64,000 nucleotides of DNA from contig NZ_KB894251.1 in assembly GCF_000374405.1 (NCBI RefSeq), positions 62,001 to 126,000 on the forward strand, read 5' to 3'. The translations under genes and the position numbers were made by a program. Origin of the DNA: Riemerella columbina DSM 16469. Its GTDB lineage: Bacteria; Bacteroidota; Bacteroidia; Flavobacteriales; Weeksellaceae. Below, one piece after another: positions 52,538 through 63,824 of the stretch (the first letter of the stretch is position 1; each line of letters begins with the position of its first letter). Below the pieces are notes generated by a model. That model searched no databases and was not told where the DNA came from. It worked only from the letters and a program-made list of their open reading frames with translations.

Positions 52538-54316
52538 ATGACGGCAACGAGATTATTCGATTTTGCATATAAAGCATTAGAACAAGCCCCTAAGAAGGAT
52601 GCACTTGTAACAAAATATAACGGCGAATGGAAAAAAACTTCGTCTTTGGAGTTCATCAATATGGGAAATAAAATCTCTAGAGGATTACTAAAGCTAGGGA
52701 TAAAACCTGGGGATAAAATTGCTCTGATCTCTTCTAACAATCGTACGGAGTGGGCGGTGATGGATTTGGGTATTTTACAAATTGGAGCAGTGGATGTTCC
52801 CATCTACCCTACCATATCTGTAGAAGATTATATATATATTTTTAATAATGCAGAAATTAAATATTGTTTTGTCTCTGATGCCGACTTGTATGAAAAAATG
52901 AAAAATGTAAAACCTCAGGTGGAATCTCTTGTGGGCATATTTACATTTGATAAAGTAGATGGTGCCGCTAATTGGAACGAAATTTTGGATTTGGGCGAAG
53001 ATGACGCTACTCAAGATGAAGTAGAAGCGTTAAAAAAAGGAATTAAAACCGAAGATTTAGCCACCATTATTTATACTTCTGGGACTACTGGAAGACCAAA
53101 AGGCGTTATGCTCTCTCACGAAAATATCGTGGCAAATGTAGAAGCGGCTACACCTATTATTTTAAAGAAAAAGCCTAAAGATGGTAATGCCAAAAGTTTA
53201 AGTTTCTTGCCCATTTGCCATATTTTTGAAAGGATGCTATTCTACTTCTATATCAATAATAGCATATCCATTTATTTTGCAGAAAGCATAGATAAAATGG
53301 GGGACAACATCAAAGAGGTTCAGCCACATTATATGACCGTAGTGCCTAGATTGATTGAAAAAGTATACGACAAAATTTACGACAAAGGCGTAAATGCAGG
53401 AGGGCTAAAAGCCAAAATTTTCCTTTGGGCACTCGGGGTAAATAAAGCAAAAAAAGAAATTGGTAAGCCAAGTTCTATCAAAGAAATCATCGCAGATAAA
53501 CTGGTATTTAAAAAATGGAGAGAAGGTTTGGGCGGAAATATCATCACCCTTATTTCTGGCTCGGCAGCACTATCCCCAAGACTCAATAGAATGTTCCAAA
53601 ACGCAGGAATTCCTATTTTAGAAGGCTATGGACTAACTGAAACCTCTCCCGTAATTGCCGTAAATACTTTTGAAAGAATGAAAGTAGGAACTGTGGGACC
53701 CGTGCTTCCTAACCTAGATGTAAAAATCCAAGGCGATGGAGAAATTTCCGTAAAAGGACCTTCGGTAACGAAAGGCTATTACAAAGACGAAGAAAAAACC
53801 CAAGAAGCCTTTACCGAGGATGGCTACTTTAAAACTGGGGATATTGGGCATATTGATGATGAAGGCTTCCTACACATTACCGACCGAAAGAAAGAAATGT
53901 TTAAAACTTCTGGTGGCAAATATATTGCACCTCAAATTATTGAAAATATGGCAAAAGCCTCAAAATTTATTGAGCAAATCATGGTGGTAGGCGAAGGCGA
54001 AAAGATGCCTTGCGCTTTAGTACAGCCCGACTTTAATTTTGCTAAAAAATGGGCACAAAGACACCACCTCAATATTGGGTCTACACTTGAGGAAATTGCT
54101 AAAAATCCAGAATTCAAAGCTCGTATAGGAAAAGAAATTGAAAAACTGAACACCAAATTAGGCAATTGGGAAAAAATTAAAAAATTTGAATTGACTCCAG
54201 AAGTTTGGGCGATTGAAACAGGGCTATTAACCCCTACGCTGAAACTTAAAAGAAAAATGATTAAGCAAAAATTTATCGATTTGTATAATGGCATGTACGG
54301 TCATACAGAAGAGTAA
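52538..54316 (+). CDS. Long-chain fatty-acid-CoA ligase (AMP-forming)
   Basis: 592 residues. The P-loop-like AMP motif is IIYTSGTTGRPKGVMLSH, followed by GYGLTETSPV and the hinge/lysine region TGDIGHIDDEGFLHITDRKK. It activates long-chain fatty acids to acyl-CoA at the membrane for uptake, breakdown or lipid synthesis. Length and N-terminal domain suit the FadD15-like group. It is a single gene with a consensus promoter; the DtxR-type regulator follows after 40 bases. Confidence 0.93.
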   Translation: MTATRLFDFAYKALEQAPKKDALVTKYNGEWKKTSSLEFINMGNKISRGLLKLGIKPGDKIALISSNNRTEWAVMDLGILQIGAVDVPIYPTISVEDYIYIFNNAEIKYCFVSDADLYEKMKNVKPQVESLVGIFTFDKVDGAANWNEILDLGEDDATQDEVEALKKGIKTEDLATIIYTSGTTGRPKGVMLSHENIVANVEAATPIILKKKPKDGNAKSLSFLPICHIFERMLFYFYINNSISIYFAESIDKMGDNIKEVQPHYMTVVPRLIEKVYDKIYDKGVNAGGLKAKIFLWALGVNKAKKEIGKPSSIKEIIADKLVFKKWREGLGGNIITLISGSAALSPRLNRMFQNAGIPILEGYGLTETSPVIAVNTFERMKVGTVGPVLPNLDVKIQGDGEISVKGPSVTKGYYKDEEKTQEAFTEDGYFKTGDIGHIDDEGFLHITDRKKEMFKTSGGKYIAPQIIENMAKASKFIEQIMVVGEGEKMPCALVQPDFNFAKKWAQRHHLNIGSTLEEIAKNPEFKARIGKEIEKLNTKLGNWEKIKKFELTPEVWAIETGLLTPTLKLKRKMIKQKFIDLYNGMYGHTEE

Positions 54317-54356
54317 TATCGGTTAATACATTAATTCTCCTATCCTTTTTGAAACC

Positions 54357-55010
54357 ATGAATTCTCTAAACAAAGAAAACTATTTAAAAGCACTCTTTCA
54401 TCTTAAAAATAATCAAGATGAAATTACTGTGAATGAGCTCAGTAAAGTTTTGGATATCAAGATGCCGAGCGTTAATAGTATGATGAAAAAATTCGCTCAA
54501 AAAGGATGGGTCATTGCAGAAAGTTACAAACCTATTATCCTAACGGCCAAAGGACATAAAGAAGCCGCTTTGGTCATTAGGAAGCACCGCCTTACCGAAA
54601 TGTATTTGGTTGAAAAAATGGGATTTGGTTGGGAAAATGTTCACGAAATAGCCGAACAACTAGAACATGTACACTCCGAAGCCTTTTTTGATAAAATGGA
54701 TGAACTGCTTAACTATCCTAAAGTAGACCCCCACGGCGAACCAATTCCTGATAAAAATGGTGCTATCATTAAGCAAAATTTGATTCCCCTTACCGACTGT
54801 AAACCTGGGACTAAAGTCATTTTAAAAGCCGTAAAAGTAGACACCGAAGATTTCCTCAATTTCCTTAATGACAGAAATTTAAGTTTAGGAAGCAGTCTAG
54901 AAGTGATAAAACAAGAAAGTTTCGACCAATCGATGATGGTTAAAGTCGGCGAACATCAATATTCCCTCAGCCAAACTGCTTGTCAAGCTCTTTTAGTAGA
55001 ATTGGATTAA
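54357..55010 (+). CDS. DtxR/MntR-family metal-dependent regulator
   Basis: 217 residues with an N-terminal winged helix (NELSKVLDIKMPSVNSMMKKFAQKGWV), a dimer and metal-binding domain with His/Glu/Asp pairs (HEIAEQLEHVHSEAFFDKM), and a C-terminal FeoA/SH3-like domain (CKPGTKVILKAVKVDTED). It would repress metal-uptake genes when manganese or iron is plentiful. No transporter gene is adjacent. It overlaps neither neighbour; RluF is convergent two bases away. Confidence 0.93.
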   Translation: MNSLNKENYLKALFHLKNNQDEITVNELSKVLDIKMPSVNSMMKKFAQKGWVIAESYKPIILTAKGHKEAALVIRKHRLTEMYLVEKMGFGWENVHEIAEQLEHVHSEAFFDKMDELLNYPKVDPHGEPIPDKNGAIIKQNLIPLTDCKPGTKVILKAVKVDTEDFLNFLNDRNLSLGSSLEVIKQESFDQSMMVKVGEHQYSLSQTACQALLVELD

Positions 55011-55012
55011 GT

Positions 55013-55735
55013 TTAATCGTAAGTTTTAGAGGAATCTTTAAGCAAACTTTGAAGTTCTGAAAGTTCTTTTTCGCTTAAATCTCGCCATTGTCCTACGGGT
55101 AAATCCAAATGAATGTTCATAATTCTGAGGCGTTTAAGTTTTTTTACTTCGTAGCCTAGATATTCGCACATTCTTCTAATCTGACGGTTAAGCCCTTGTG
55201 TTAAAACAATTCGGAATTGCATGGTGTCTATTTTCTCAACCTCGCATTGTTTCGTTATCGTTCCTAAGATAGGGACCCCCGCACGCATTTTTTCAAGAAA
55301 TTGAGATGTAATCGGCTTATTTACCCTTACTAAATATTCCTTTTCGTGGTTATTTCTCGCTCTTAAAATTTTATTAACGATATCGCCATCAGAAGTGAGC
55401 AATATCAACCCTTCACTAGGTTTATCCAGTCTTCCAATAGGAAATATTCTTTTGGGATGGTTGATGTAATCTACAATATTATTTTTCTCGCGTTTGGTAT
55501 CAGTAGTACAAACAATCCCCACAGGCTTATTAAAAGCGATATAAACTGGCTTTTCATTAGGCTCACGAATCAATTTTCCATCTACACGCACTTCGTCTTC
55601 ATCCGAAACTTTTGTGCCCAGTTCAGGTACTTTTCCATTAATGGTAATTCTGCCTTGTTCAAGGATTCTATCGGCCTCCCTTCTAGAGCAAAAGCCCACT
55701 TCCGAAAGGTATTTATTAATTCTTATTTTTTCCAA
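55013..55735 (-). CDS. rluF: 23S rRNA pseudouridine synthase RluF-like
   Basis: 240 residues. S4-like RNA-binding domain (residues 1-60: [24 protein letters not shown]) and RsuA/RluB-type catalytic domain with the Asp in [18 protein letters not shown] and [18 protein letters not shown]. It changes a uridine of 23S rRNA (position 2604 in E. coli numbering) to pseudouridine. Sister enzymes RluB and RluE use other sites; the RluF reading is by similarity. Confidence 0.88.
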   Translation of the reverse strand: MEKIRINKYLSEVGFCSRREADRILEQGRITINGKVPELGTKVSDEDEVRVDGKLIREPNEKPVYIAFNKPVGIVCTTDTKREKNNIVDYINHPKRIFPIGRLDKPSEGLILLTSDGDIVNKILRARNNHEKEYLVRVNKPITSQFLEKMRAGVPILGTITKQCEVEKIDTMQFRIVLTQGLNRQIRRMCEYLGYEVKKLKRLRIMNIHLDLPVGQWRDLSEKELSELQSLLKDSSKTYD

Positions 55736-55742
55736 AACCTCG

Positions 55743-56300
55743 TTATAATTTTTTGTTACTATTAATGGTGATACCGTAAGAAATACTTAATATCCAAGTG
55801 TGCTCCATCAACATTTGGTCTTCTATATAAATCTCAAATTTTTGCCCTAATTTCTTATAGATAGAGTTATCAAACTTACCAATGCCTAAGCGTAAAAAAC
55901 TGGCATCATCTATCAAAGAATGGTTAAACTGTTTGCCATATTTTAAAGTGATATAGCCAAACTCTAAATCTGAGGGATTCGTTACAAAGAAATAAGAATT
56001 TAAAGTATAATACATTAAGTGATAATTCGGCTCTGCGTAGCTATATCTTACGCCTCCCGATAGCCCCAACCATGATAAAGGCTGATAACCTGCTTCAGCA
56101 TCAAAACCATAAGTAAATGTAGATTCAATAGGTTTTTGATAAGGATCGTTCATATCATTTTTAGATAAAAATATATTTGCACTTACACCCGTTTGCACAT
56201 TAAAAGAAGTAAAAAAGTTTAGTTTCTCTAGCTTGGTATCTTGAGAAAATACCAGAGCAAATACAAATAGTAAAACTGTGGATAAAGTAGCTTTATTCAT
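55743..56300 (-). CDS. Outer-membrane beta-barrel-like protein
   Basis: From the ATG at 56300 the protein is 185 residues with a signal peptide ([19 protein letters not shown]). Upstream frames extend only into truB. Alternating strands of aromatic residues ([31 protein letters not shown]) suggest an eight-stranded barrel. Its start overlaps the truB end by 8 bases. Function unknown. Confidence 0.7.
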   Translation of the reverse strand: MNKATLSTVLLFVFALVFSQDTKLEKLNFFTSFNVQTGVSANIFLSKNDMNDPYQKPIESTFTYGFDAEAGYQPLSWLGLSGGVRYSYAEPNYHLMYYTLNSYFFVTNPSDLEFGYITLKYGKQFNHSLIDDASFLRLGIGKFDNSIYKKLGQKFEIYIEDQMLMEHTWILSISYGITINSNKKL

Positions 56301-56994
56301 AGTCTGAAAATTTAAAATGATTAGATAGATAATCAGTAGATGCTTCTTCAATATGATAATCGCCAATTTTTGTGCGTCTTAGATTGGTAAGATAGGCTCC
56401 TACCCCCAATGCCTGCCCTATATCATGGGCTAAACTTCGGATATAAGTCCCTTTGGAACAGCCCACCGTAAAACGAACCAATGGCAAATCCACCTCAACC
56501 TCATCAATAAAAAATATAGTGGTTTTTCTAGATTTCATTTTTACCTCCTTTCCTGCTCTAGCCAAATTATAGGCACGCTCACCATCTACTTTAACGGCTG
56601 AAAATACTGGTGGCGTTTGGTCGATTTCCCCTACAAAAGATTGAAGCGTTTTTTCAATTTGCTCTTGCGTAATACCGCTAATATCTTGTGGTAAAATTTC
56701 GGGTTTTTCGGTGTCGTAAGATTCAGTTTGCATACCTATTTTTATTTCTGCTCGGTATTCTTTAGGTGCGTTTTGGATTTCAGAAATTTGCTTGGTCGCC
56801 TTTCCCGTACATACAATTAAAAGTCCTGTGGCTCTCGGATCTAATGTTCCTGCGTGTCCTATTTTTATTTTTTTAAGCTTAAATTCTCTTTTAATTTTAA
56901 ACTTAATTTTATTGACGGCTTGAAAGGAAGTCCAGTCCAAGGGCTTGTCAATCAATAGGATTTGTCCTTCTTGTAGGCTTTCTAAATTCATCAT
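56293..56994 (-). CDS. truB: tRNA pseudouridine-55 synthase
   Basis: 233 residues. Motifs are DKPLDWTSF, GHAGTLDPRATGLLIVC with the catalytic aspartate, and GTYIRSLAHDIGQALG. It makes pseudouridine 55 in the T loop of tRNA. It lacks the C-terminal PUA-type extension of the E. coli enzyme, as is usual here. It starts 4 bases inside the end of the upstream gene. Confidence 0.95.
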   Translation of the reverse strand: MMNLESLQEGQILLIDKPLDWTSFQAVNKIKFKIKREFKLKKIKIGHAGTLDPRATGLLIVCTGKATKQISEIQNAPKEYRAEIKIGMQTESYDTEKPEILPQDISGITQEQIEKTLQSFVGEIDQTPPVFSAVKVDGERAYNLARAGKEVKMKSRKTTIFFIDEVEVDLPLVRFTVGCSKGTYIRSLAHDIGQALGVGAYLTNLRRTKIGDYHIEEASTDYLSNHFKFSDYE

Positions 56995-57683
56995 TCGTAT
57001 GACTTTATCTCGTTTTGTAGTCCTTTTTCTTTAAGAATACGATCTAAATATAGCCCTCTAGTACTGTTTTCTCTTTGGTAAGGTGCAAAAATGGTAGCTA
57101 CCGCGTTATAATCTTCATTGAGTTTTTTAAGTTGCTGCTCTTGTTCTGCAGTGAGTTTATCGTTATTAAAAAAAGATTCATTAAAAATTTTGAGTTCCTG
57201 TACCGCAATATTTTTATTTATAATAGCTTCTTCATCAACATTGTAGGTGCAGATACCATACACGCCATTAATATAATAATGCCATTTTTCTTCAGCTAAA
57301 GTTTCAAAATTTTTCTTGATTAATTGCTTGTTTGTATCAAAAAGTTGAGGATAAAAATCTTGTTTTTTAAGGATAGCTTTCAGAAGGTTTCCTTTAAAAT
57401 TATGTTTTACTTGCTTAGGACTTAAGGGGGTATTTTTTAATTTCAAAAGTAGCTTGAGTGTAGCTTTTGGGAAGTATTTTTCCTCTCTTTTAACTTGATA
57501 GACATCATTAAGAGGAGATGAAATATCGATGGTTTTCAGTACCTTGTAAGAGTAATCAGGGACGATGTTTTGAGTAATCATTTGCTTGATTTCATCAGTA
57601 CTGAATTTAGTTTGTTCGGCTAAATCTTCTAATTCAATATAATTTTGGATAATATAGCGGAGGTTAATATCTTTAGTATTCAT
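56991..57683 (-). CDS. Hypothetical protein, DUF6058-like, between uppP and truB
   Basis: 230 residues, mostly helical and charged. The middle reads EEKWHYYINGVYGICTY; the rest lacks a known motif, and no signal peptide is present. I recall similar sequences filed under DUF6058. It overlaps truB by 4 bases and lies 13 bases after uppP, so it is part of that operon. No function is suggested by the sequence. Confidence 0.7.
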   Translation of the reverse strand: MNTKDINLRYIIQNYIELEDLAEQTKFSTDEIKQMITQNIVPDYSYKVLKTIDISSPLNDVYQVKREEKYFPKATLKLLLKLKNTPLSPKQVKHNFKGNLLKAILKKQDFYPQLFDTNKQLIKKNFETLAEEKWHYYINGVYGICTYNVDEEAIINKNIAVQELKIFNESFFNNDKLTAEQEQQLKKLNEDYNAVATIFAPYQRENSTRGLYLDRILKEKGLQNEIKSYE

Positions 57684-57696
57684 TATTTTTTACAAT

Positions 57697-58512
57697 TTAA
57701 TTTTTTATAGCAATAAAGTAAATTAATAATACCAATCCTACAATAATTCTGTACCATCCCCAAGGTTTAAAACCAAACTTTTTAATTACTCCGATAAAAA
57801 ATTTAATGGCAATTACCGCTATTACAAAGGCAATTAGATTACCCATTAAAAATAACTTTAGATTATCGCCTTGCATAAGCATTTCATAGCCTTTTTGCTC
57901 TATACCTAAGTAGTCCCATTTCTTAACAAACAACGAGTAAACTGTAACGGCCAACATTGTAGGTACTGCTAAGAAAAACGAAAACTCTGCTGCTGCTTCT
58001 CTGGAAAGTTTTTGCTGCATACCTCCAATAATAGATGCAGCACTACGGCTTGTCCCTGGCATCATGGCTAGGCATTGCCAAAACCCAATGGTCACCGCTT
58101 TTTTTATGGTAATATCTTTCTCTGAATAGATTTCTGGATTTTTAAACACTTTATCTATAAATAAAAGTACCACGCCACCCAAAACCAAAACAATAGCAAT
58201 AGGAATAGGGTCGCCTAAAATCCCCTCTATATAATCATCAAAAAAATACCCTAAAACTAGGGCAGGAACTACTGCACATGCTAATTTGATGTAAAAGTTA
58301 AAGTTTTGAAAATTAAAGAATTTTTTCCAATACAAAAATACCACCGCTAAAATAGCTCCAAACTGTATAGATACTTGGAACATTTTAACAAACTCATCTT
58401 CTTGAATCCCAAAAATAGAGCTGGTAAAAATCATATGTGCCGTAGAAGATACGGGAAGGTATTCCGTAAGTCCCTCGATAATTGCAATAAGAATTGCTTC
58501 TAATGTATTCAT
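57697..58512 (-). CDS. uppP: Undecaprenyl-diphosphate phosphatase
   Basis: 271 residues with about eight membrane helices. EGLTEYLPVSSTAHM and PGTSRSAASIIGG are the two conserved catalytic loops. It recycles the undecaprenyl carrier for peptidoglycan and other surface polymers by removing a phosphate on the periplasmic side. It lies in the ftsX-DUF3098-uppP-truB operon. Confidence 0.96.
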   Translation of the reverse strand: MNTLEAILIAIIEGLTEYLPVSSTAHMIFTSSIFGIQEDEFVKMFQVSIQFGAILAVVFLYWKKFFNFQNFNFYIKLACAVVPALVLGYFFDDYIEGILGDPIPIAIVLVLGGVVLLFIDKVFKNPEIYSEKDITIKKAVTIGFWQCLAMMPGTSRSAASIIGGMQQKLSREAAAEFSFFLAVPTMLAVTVYSLFVKKWDYLGIEQKGYEMLMQGDNLKLFLMGNLIAFVIAVIAIKFFIGVIKKFGFKPWGWYRIIVGLVLLIYFIAIKN

Positions 58513-58580
58513 AGTCTGTTAATTTAAAAGTCAATCCCGAATTTTGGAACTGACTTATAAGGTTATATCCGTTTAAAATA

Positions 58581-58853
58581 TTATTTTTTCCTTTTTAAGA
58601 TGGCAAAAACTTCTACCACAAATCCTGCAATGACCAATAATGGGGCAATACGAATCCTACGAATAGAAAAGATATCCTCGTTCCAATAATTCGGATCGAA
58701 TTTACCTTCTGGGGTAGTATTCGCACCAGAACCCATCATTAAAATAAAGCCTAAAACTATCAAGATTAAGCCTATCAGCATCCAGCGGTAGTTGGCTTTG
58801 CCAAAGTAAAAGGTATTTTTGGGCTGAGCCGTTTCTATATTTTTATTTTTCAT
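58581..58853 (-). CDS. DUF3098 membrane protein
   Basis: 90 residues with two membrane helices (about 24-42 and 70-87) and the family sequence FGKANYRWMLIGLILIVLG. Almost always between ftsX and uppP in Bacteroidota, so perhaps linked to division or envelope growth. It starts 26 bases after ftsX. Confidence 0.9.
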   Translation of the reverse strand: MKNKNIETAQPKNTFYFGKANYRWMLIGLILIVLGFILMMGSGANTTPEGKFDPNYWNEDIFSIRRIRIAPLLVIAGFVVEVFAILKRKK

Positions 58854-58879
58854 AATCTTTCTTTTTTAAATACGACTCA

Positions 58880-59779
58880 TTAAGAATAATACAAATCATC
58901 AATATTAGACCTTAGGAACCTCCAAGTCGCAAAAATGGTACTCAGTACCGTAATTAAAATTCCCACTCCAAATACAATCCCTACCAATTGCAAATATTGA
59001 TTGGTATCTTGTACGAAAGGTGTTCCAATCTGGCTTGTAAAATAATACCACACGCCAAACAAAGCTAATAATCCCAGCACTGCCCCTACAATTCCTAAGA
59101 TAACGGCTTCAATAATAAAGGGTTTTAAAATAAATCTACGCTTAGCACCTACCAATTGCATTGTTTTAATGATAAAGCGCTTAGAGAATATTTTAAGGCG
59201 AATAGAGTTATTAATCAACACAATAGCTAATACGAGAAACACCAATGAAAATGCTAAAATCCAAGTTAAAATTCGATTAAGATTATTATAGACATCAATC
59301 ATTAAATCGCTATTGTTTTTTACATCTACAATGCCTGGTACTTTGGAAAGTTCCTCAACCACGCCCTCAATTTGTTCTGGCGAAACATAGTCTGGCTTTA
59401 GCGACACCTCTACCGAAGCAGGGAAAATATTTTCATCAAACAACGCATCGGTATCTACCCCCATACTTTTTTTAGCTTCAATAGCCGCTTGCTCCCTAGA
59501 AATATAAGTCGTTTTTTTAACGAAAGGTAATAGTTTTATCATCTCCACAGATACCTGCTCTTGCTTGGCAATTTTAGCAGAATCTTTGGCATCATAATTT
59601 TCAGAAAAAAAAGCGTTTACTACCAGTTGCTCTTTGATATAGTCCGAATATTTTTGTGCATTAATCAGTATAAGCCCGAAAAGCCCTACTAAAAACAACA
59701 CCAACGCAATACTAATTGCTACGGTAATATTACTGGATCTCAGCCTTCTTTTGTTAAAGTCGTCTACTGTTTTAGCCAT
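58880..59779 (-). CDS. ftsX: FtsX-family cell-division protein
   Basis: 299 residues with one N-terminal helix, a periplasmic domain (about 45-170) and three C-terminal helices, the standard FtsX shape. The last helices carry the KTMQLVGAKRRFIL motif at the FtsE-binding face. With the ATPase FtsE it controls peptidoglycan hydrolases at the septum. ftsE is not next to it. Divergent from rsmA with a 98-base gap. Confidence 0.92.
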   Translation of the reverse strand: MAKTVDDFNKRRLRSSNITVAISIALVLFLVGLFGLILINAQKYSDYIKEQLVVNAFFSENYDAKDSAKIAKQEQVSVEMIKLLPFVKKTTYISREQAAIEAKKSMGVDTDALFDENIFPASVEVSLKPDYVSPEQIEGVVEELSKVPGIVDVKNNSDLMIDVYNNLNRILTWILAFSLVFLVLAIVLINNSIRLKIFSKRFIIKTMQLVGAKRRFILKPFIIEAVILGIVGAVLGLLALFGVWYYFTSQIGTPFVQDTNQYLQLVGIVFGVGILITVLSTIFATWRFLRSNIDDLYYS

Positions 59780-59877
59780 TAAATCAAATTTTTCGTCAAA
59801 AATAGAAAAAATCTTCCGAAATTTGCCACAGATTATTATAAAATCGTTGTTAATAAAATCATAAAAAACACCTCATT

Positions 59878-60651
59878 TTGACAGTAAGAGCCAAAAAACA
59901 CCTCGGACAGCATTTCCTAAACGATGAAAATATCGCAAAAAAAATTGTGGATAGCCTTAGCCATCAGCATTATAATATTGTGCTAGAGGTGGGTCCAGGG
60001 ATGGGCGTACTCACAAAGTATTTATTAGAGCAGCAGACAGAAACTTTTGTCGCAGAAATAGACCAAGAGTCCATCACCTATTTAAAAAGTCATTATCCTA
60101 AATTAGAACCACACCATTTCGTAGGGGATTTTCTAAAAGCCGATTTTAATCAACTATTTAATGGACAACCCATAGCCGTGATTGGGAATTTCCCTTATAA
60201 CATCTCTTCTCAGATTTTATTTAAAATTATAGAACATTATACTCAAATTCCAGAAATGGTGGGCATGTTTCAAAAAGAAGTCGCAGAAAGAACGGCTGCT
60301 CTGCCCCGCACCAAAAGTTATGGTATTTTATCTGTTATGGTTCAGGCTTATTATGATGTAGACTATCTCTTTACGGTTCACGAAAATGTCTTCACCCCAC
60401 CACCAAAAGTAAAATCTGGGGTAATCAAACTTACCAGAAACCCAAAAGAAGGTTTAGCAGGAAATGAAACCCTCTTCAAAAAAATTGTAAAAGCAGGATT
60501 TAACCAAAGGCGTAAAAAATTAAGTAACGCCTTGAAAGTATTGGGTATCCCCGAGTCTCTATTAAATCATAATTTCTTATCTTTGCGGGCTGAAGAACTC
60601 AGCGTTGAGGATTTCATTAACTTCACTTTAGAGTGGAAACTTGCTCAATAA
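59878..60651 (+). CDS. rsmA: 16S rRNA dimethyladenosine transferase
   Basis: 257 residues. It begins at a TTG, as no in-frame ATG precedes the conserved AKKHLGQHFLND. S-adenosylmethionine motifs are EVGPGMGVLTKYLL and GNFPYNISSQI. It dimethylates two adenosines near the 3' end of 16S rRNA; loss gives kasugamycin resistance. The MgtE gene follows after 29 bases. Confidence 0.95.
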   Translation: MTVRAKKHLGQHFLNDENIAKKIVDSLSHQHYNIVLEVGPGMGVLTKYLLEQQTETFVAEIDQESITYLKSHYPKLEPHHFVGDFLKADFNQLFNGQPIAVIGNFPYNISSQILFKIIEHYTQIPEMVGMFQKEVAERTAALPRTKSYGILSVMVQAYYDVDYLFTVHENVFTPPPKVKSGVIKLTRNPKEGLAGNETLFKKIVKAGFNQRRKKLSNALKVLGIPESLLNHNFLSLRAEELSVEDFINFTLEWKLAQ

Positions 60652-60680
60652 TCATTCCCTAACACTAAAATTGCCCTACT

Positions 60681-62030
60681 GTGATTGATACTCTGCCAAC
60701 CAAAGACTTATTAAAAACCTTCATTAAAGATAAAAATGCTAAAGAAGTAGCAACACTACTTTCCGAATTGGAAGCACCTGATGTAGCCGCTATTTTCGAA
60801 GATTTAGATGATGAAGAGCAGCATTTTCTATACGACATCATGGATAATGAAAAGTCGGCAGAAGTACTCTTAGAAATTGATGAGGACGATAGAAAACACT
60901 TTTTAAAAAGTCTTACCACACAGGAAATTGCAGATGAAATCATCAACGAGATTGACTCCGATGACGCCGCAGATATTATCGCAGAGCTACCCGAGCACCA
61001 GCAAACAGAAATTATCCAACGCATAAACGACGAGGAACACGCCCAGAGTATCGTAGATTTATTACGATATGATGAAGACGAAGCGGGTGGATTGATGGCT
61101 ACGGAATTGGTAAAGGTAAACCAAAATCTATCCATTATTTCCGCAGTAAAGGAAATGCGAAAGCAAGCCGAAGATTTAGAAGAAGTTTACTCTATCTATG
61201 TGGTGGACGACTATGATAAACTCTTAGGATTGTTAAGCCTTAAAAAACTCCTTACCACCTCATCTTCCACCAAAGTTTCCGAGGTTTACAACCCAAAAAT
61301 TCGTTCGGTGATGGATACCGATACTGCCGAAGAAGTGGCAAGGTACATGCAGAAATACGACTTGTTTGAAGTTCCCGTAGTAGACGCCAGAGGGAATTTA
61401 GTCGGGCGAATCACCATTGACGATGTAATAGACTTCATCACCGAGGAAGCAGAAAAAGACTACCAATTGGCATCGGGTATTTCGCAAGATGTGGATTCTA
61501 CGGATACCATTTTTTCACTAACCAAAGCACGACTGCCATGGCTATTTATTGGTATGGTAGGCGGATTAATTGGTTCTCAGGTTTTACAAGGCAATCAAGA
61601 CGCTTTACAAACTGTCCCCGCCTTAATGTTTTTCGTTCCATTGATTGCTGCCACCGCAGGAAATATTGGAGTACAGGCTTCCGCTATTATTGTACAAGGT
61701 TTAGCTAATGATACTTTAGGGAAAGACACTTTTAAAACTTTAATTAAAGAAGTCAGTGTATCAGCCGCCTCTGGTGTGATTTTGGCATTAATTATTTTGA
61801 GTTTCAATCTCTTTATCAACAAACACGAAATGATGGTTTCTATTGCTATTTCGGTATCTTTATTAGCCGTTATTTTAGTCGCTGCGGTTATTGGAACTAT
61901 TGTCCCTATTGTACTAAATAAAAACAAAATAGACCCCGCTATTGCCACAGGTCCATTTATTACAACCTCTAACGATATTTTAGGCGTACTGATTTATTTT
62001 GGTATTGCCAAAGTATTGTTGCATATTTAA
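60681..62030 (+). CDS. mgtE: MgtE-family magnesium transporter
   Basis: 449 residues starting at a GTG. The N domain (1-130) is acidic and helical with repeating DAADIIAELPEH-type units, two CBS domains follow (about 135-255), then five membrane helices (285-449). It opens when cell magnesium is low through its acidic sensor. Full length and features are intact. Confidence 0.94.
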   Translation: MIDTLPTKDLLKTFIKDKNAKEVATLLSELEAPDVAAIFEDLDDEEQHFLYDIMDNEKSAEVLLEIDEDDRKHFLKSLTTQEIADEIINEIDSDDAADIIAELPEHQQTEIIQRINDEEHAQSIVDLLRYDEDEAGGLMATELVKVNQNLSIISAVKEMRKQAEDLEEVYSIYVVDDYDKLLGLLSLKKLLTTSSSTKVSEVYNPKIRSVMDTDTAEEVARYMQKYDLFEVPVVDARGNLVGRITIDDVIDFITEEAEKDYQLASGISQDVDSTDTIFSLTKARLPWLFIGMVGGLIGSQVLQGNQDALQTVPALMFFVPLIAATAGNIGVQASAIIVQGLANDTLGKDTFKTLIKEVSVSAASGVILALIILSFNLFINKHEMMVSIAISVSLLAVILVAAVIGTIVPIVLNKNKIDPAIATGPFITTSNDILGVLIYFGIAKVLLHI

Positions 62031-62059
62031 TTAAAACCTCTACCCTTCCATTATATTAG

Positions 62060-63733
<1,674 letters not shown>

Positions 63734-63824
63734 TCTCAAAATTAATTAATTGCTAAAAAAATACTAAATTCGCAGTCCGAAATTTTTTTAACCTTAATAT
63801 TTCGGCTATGAAAAAATAATCATT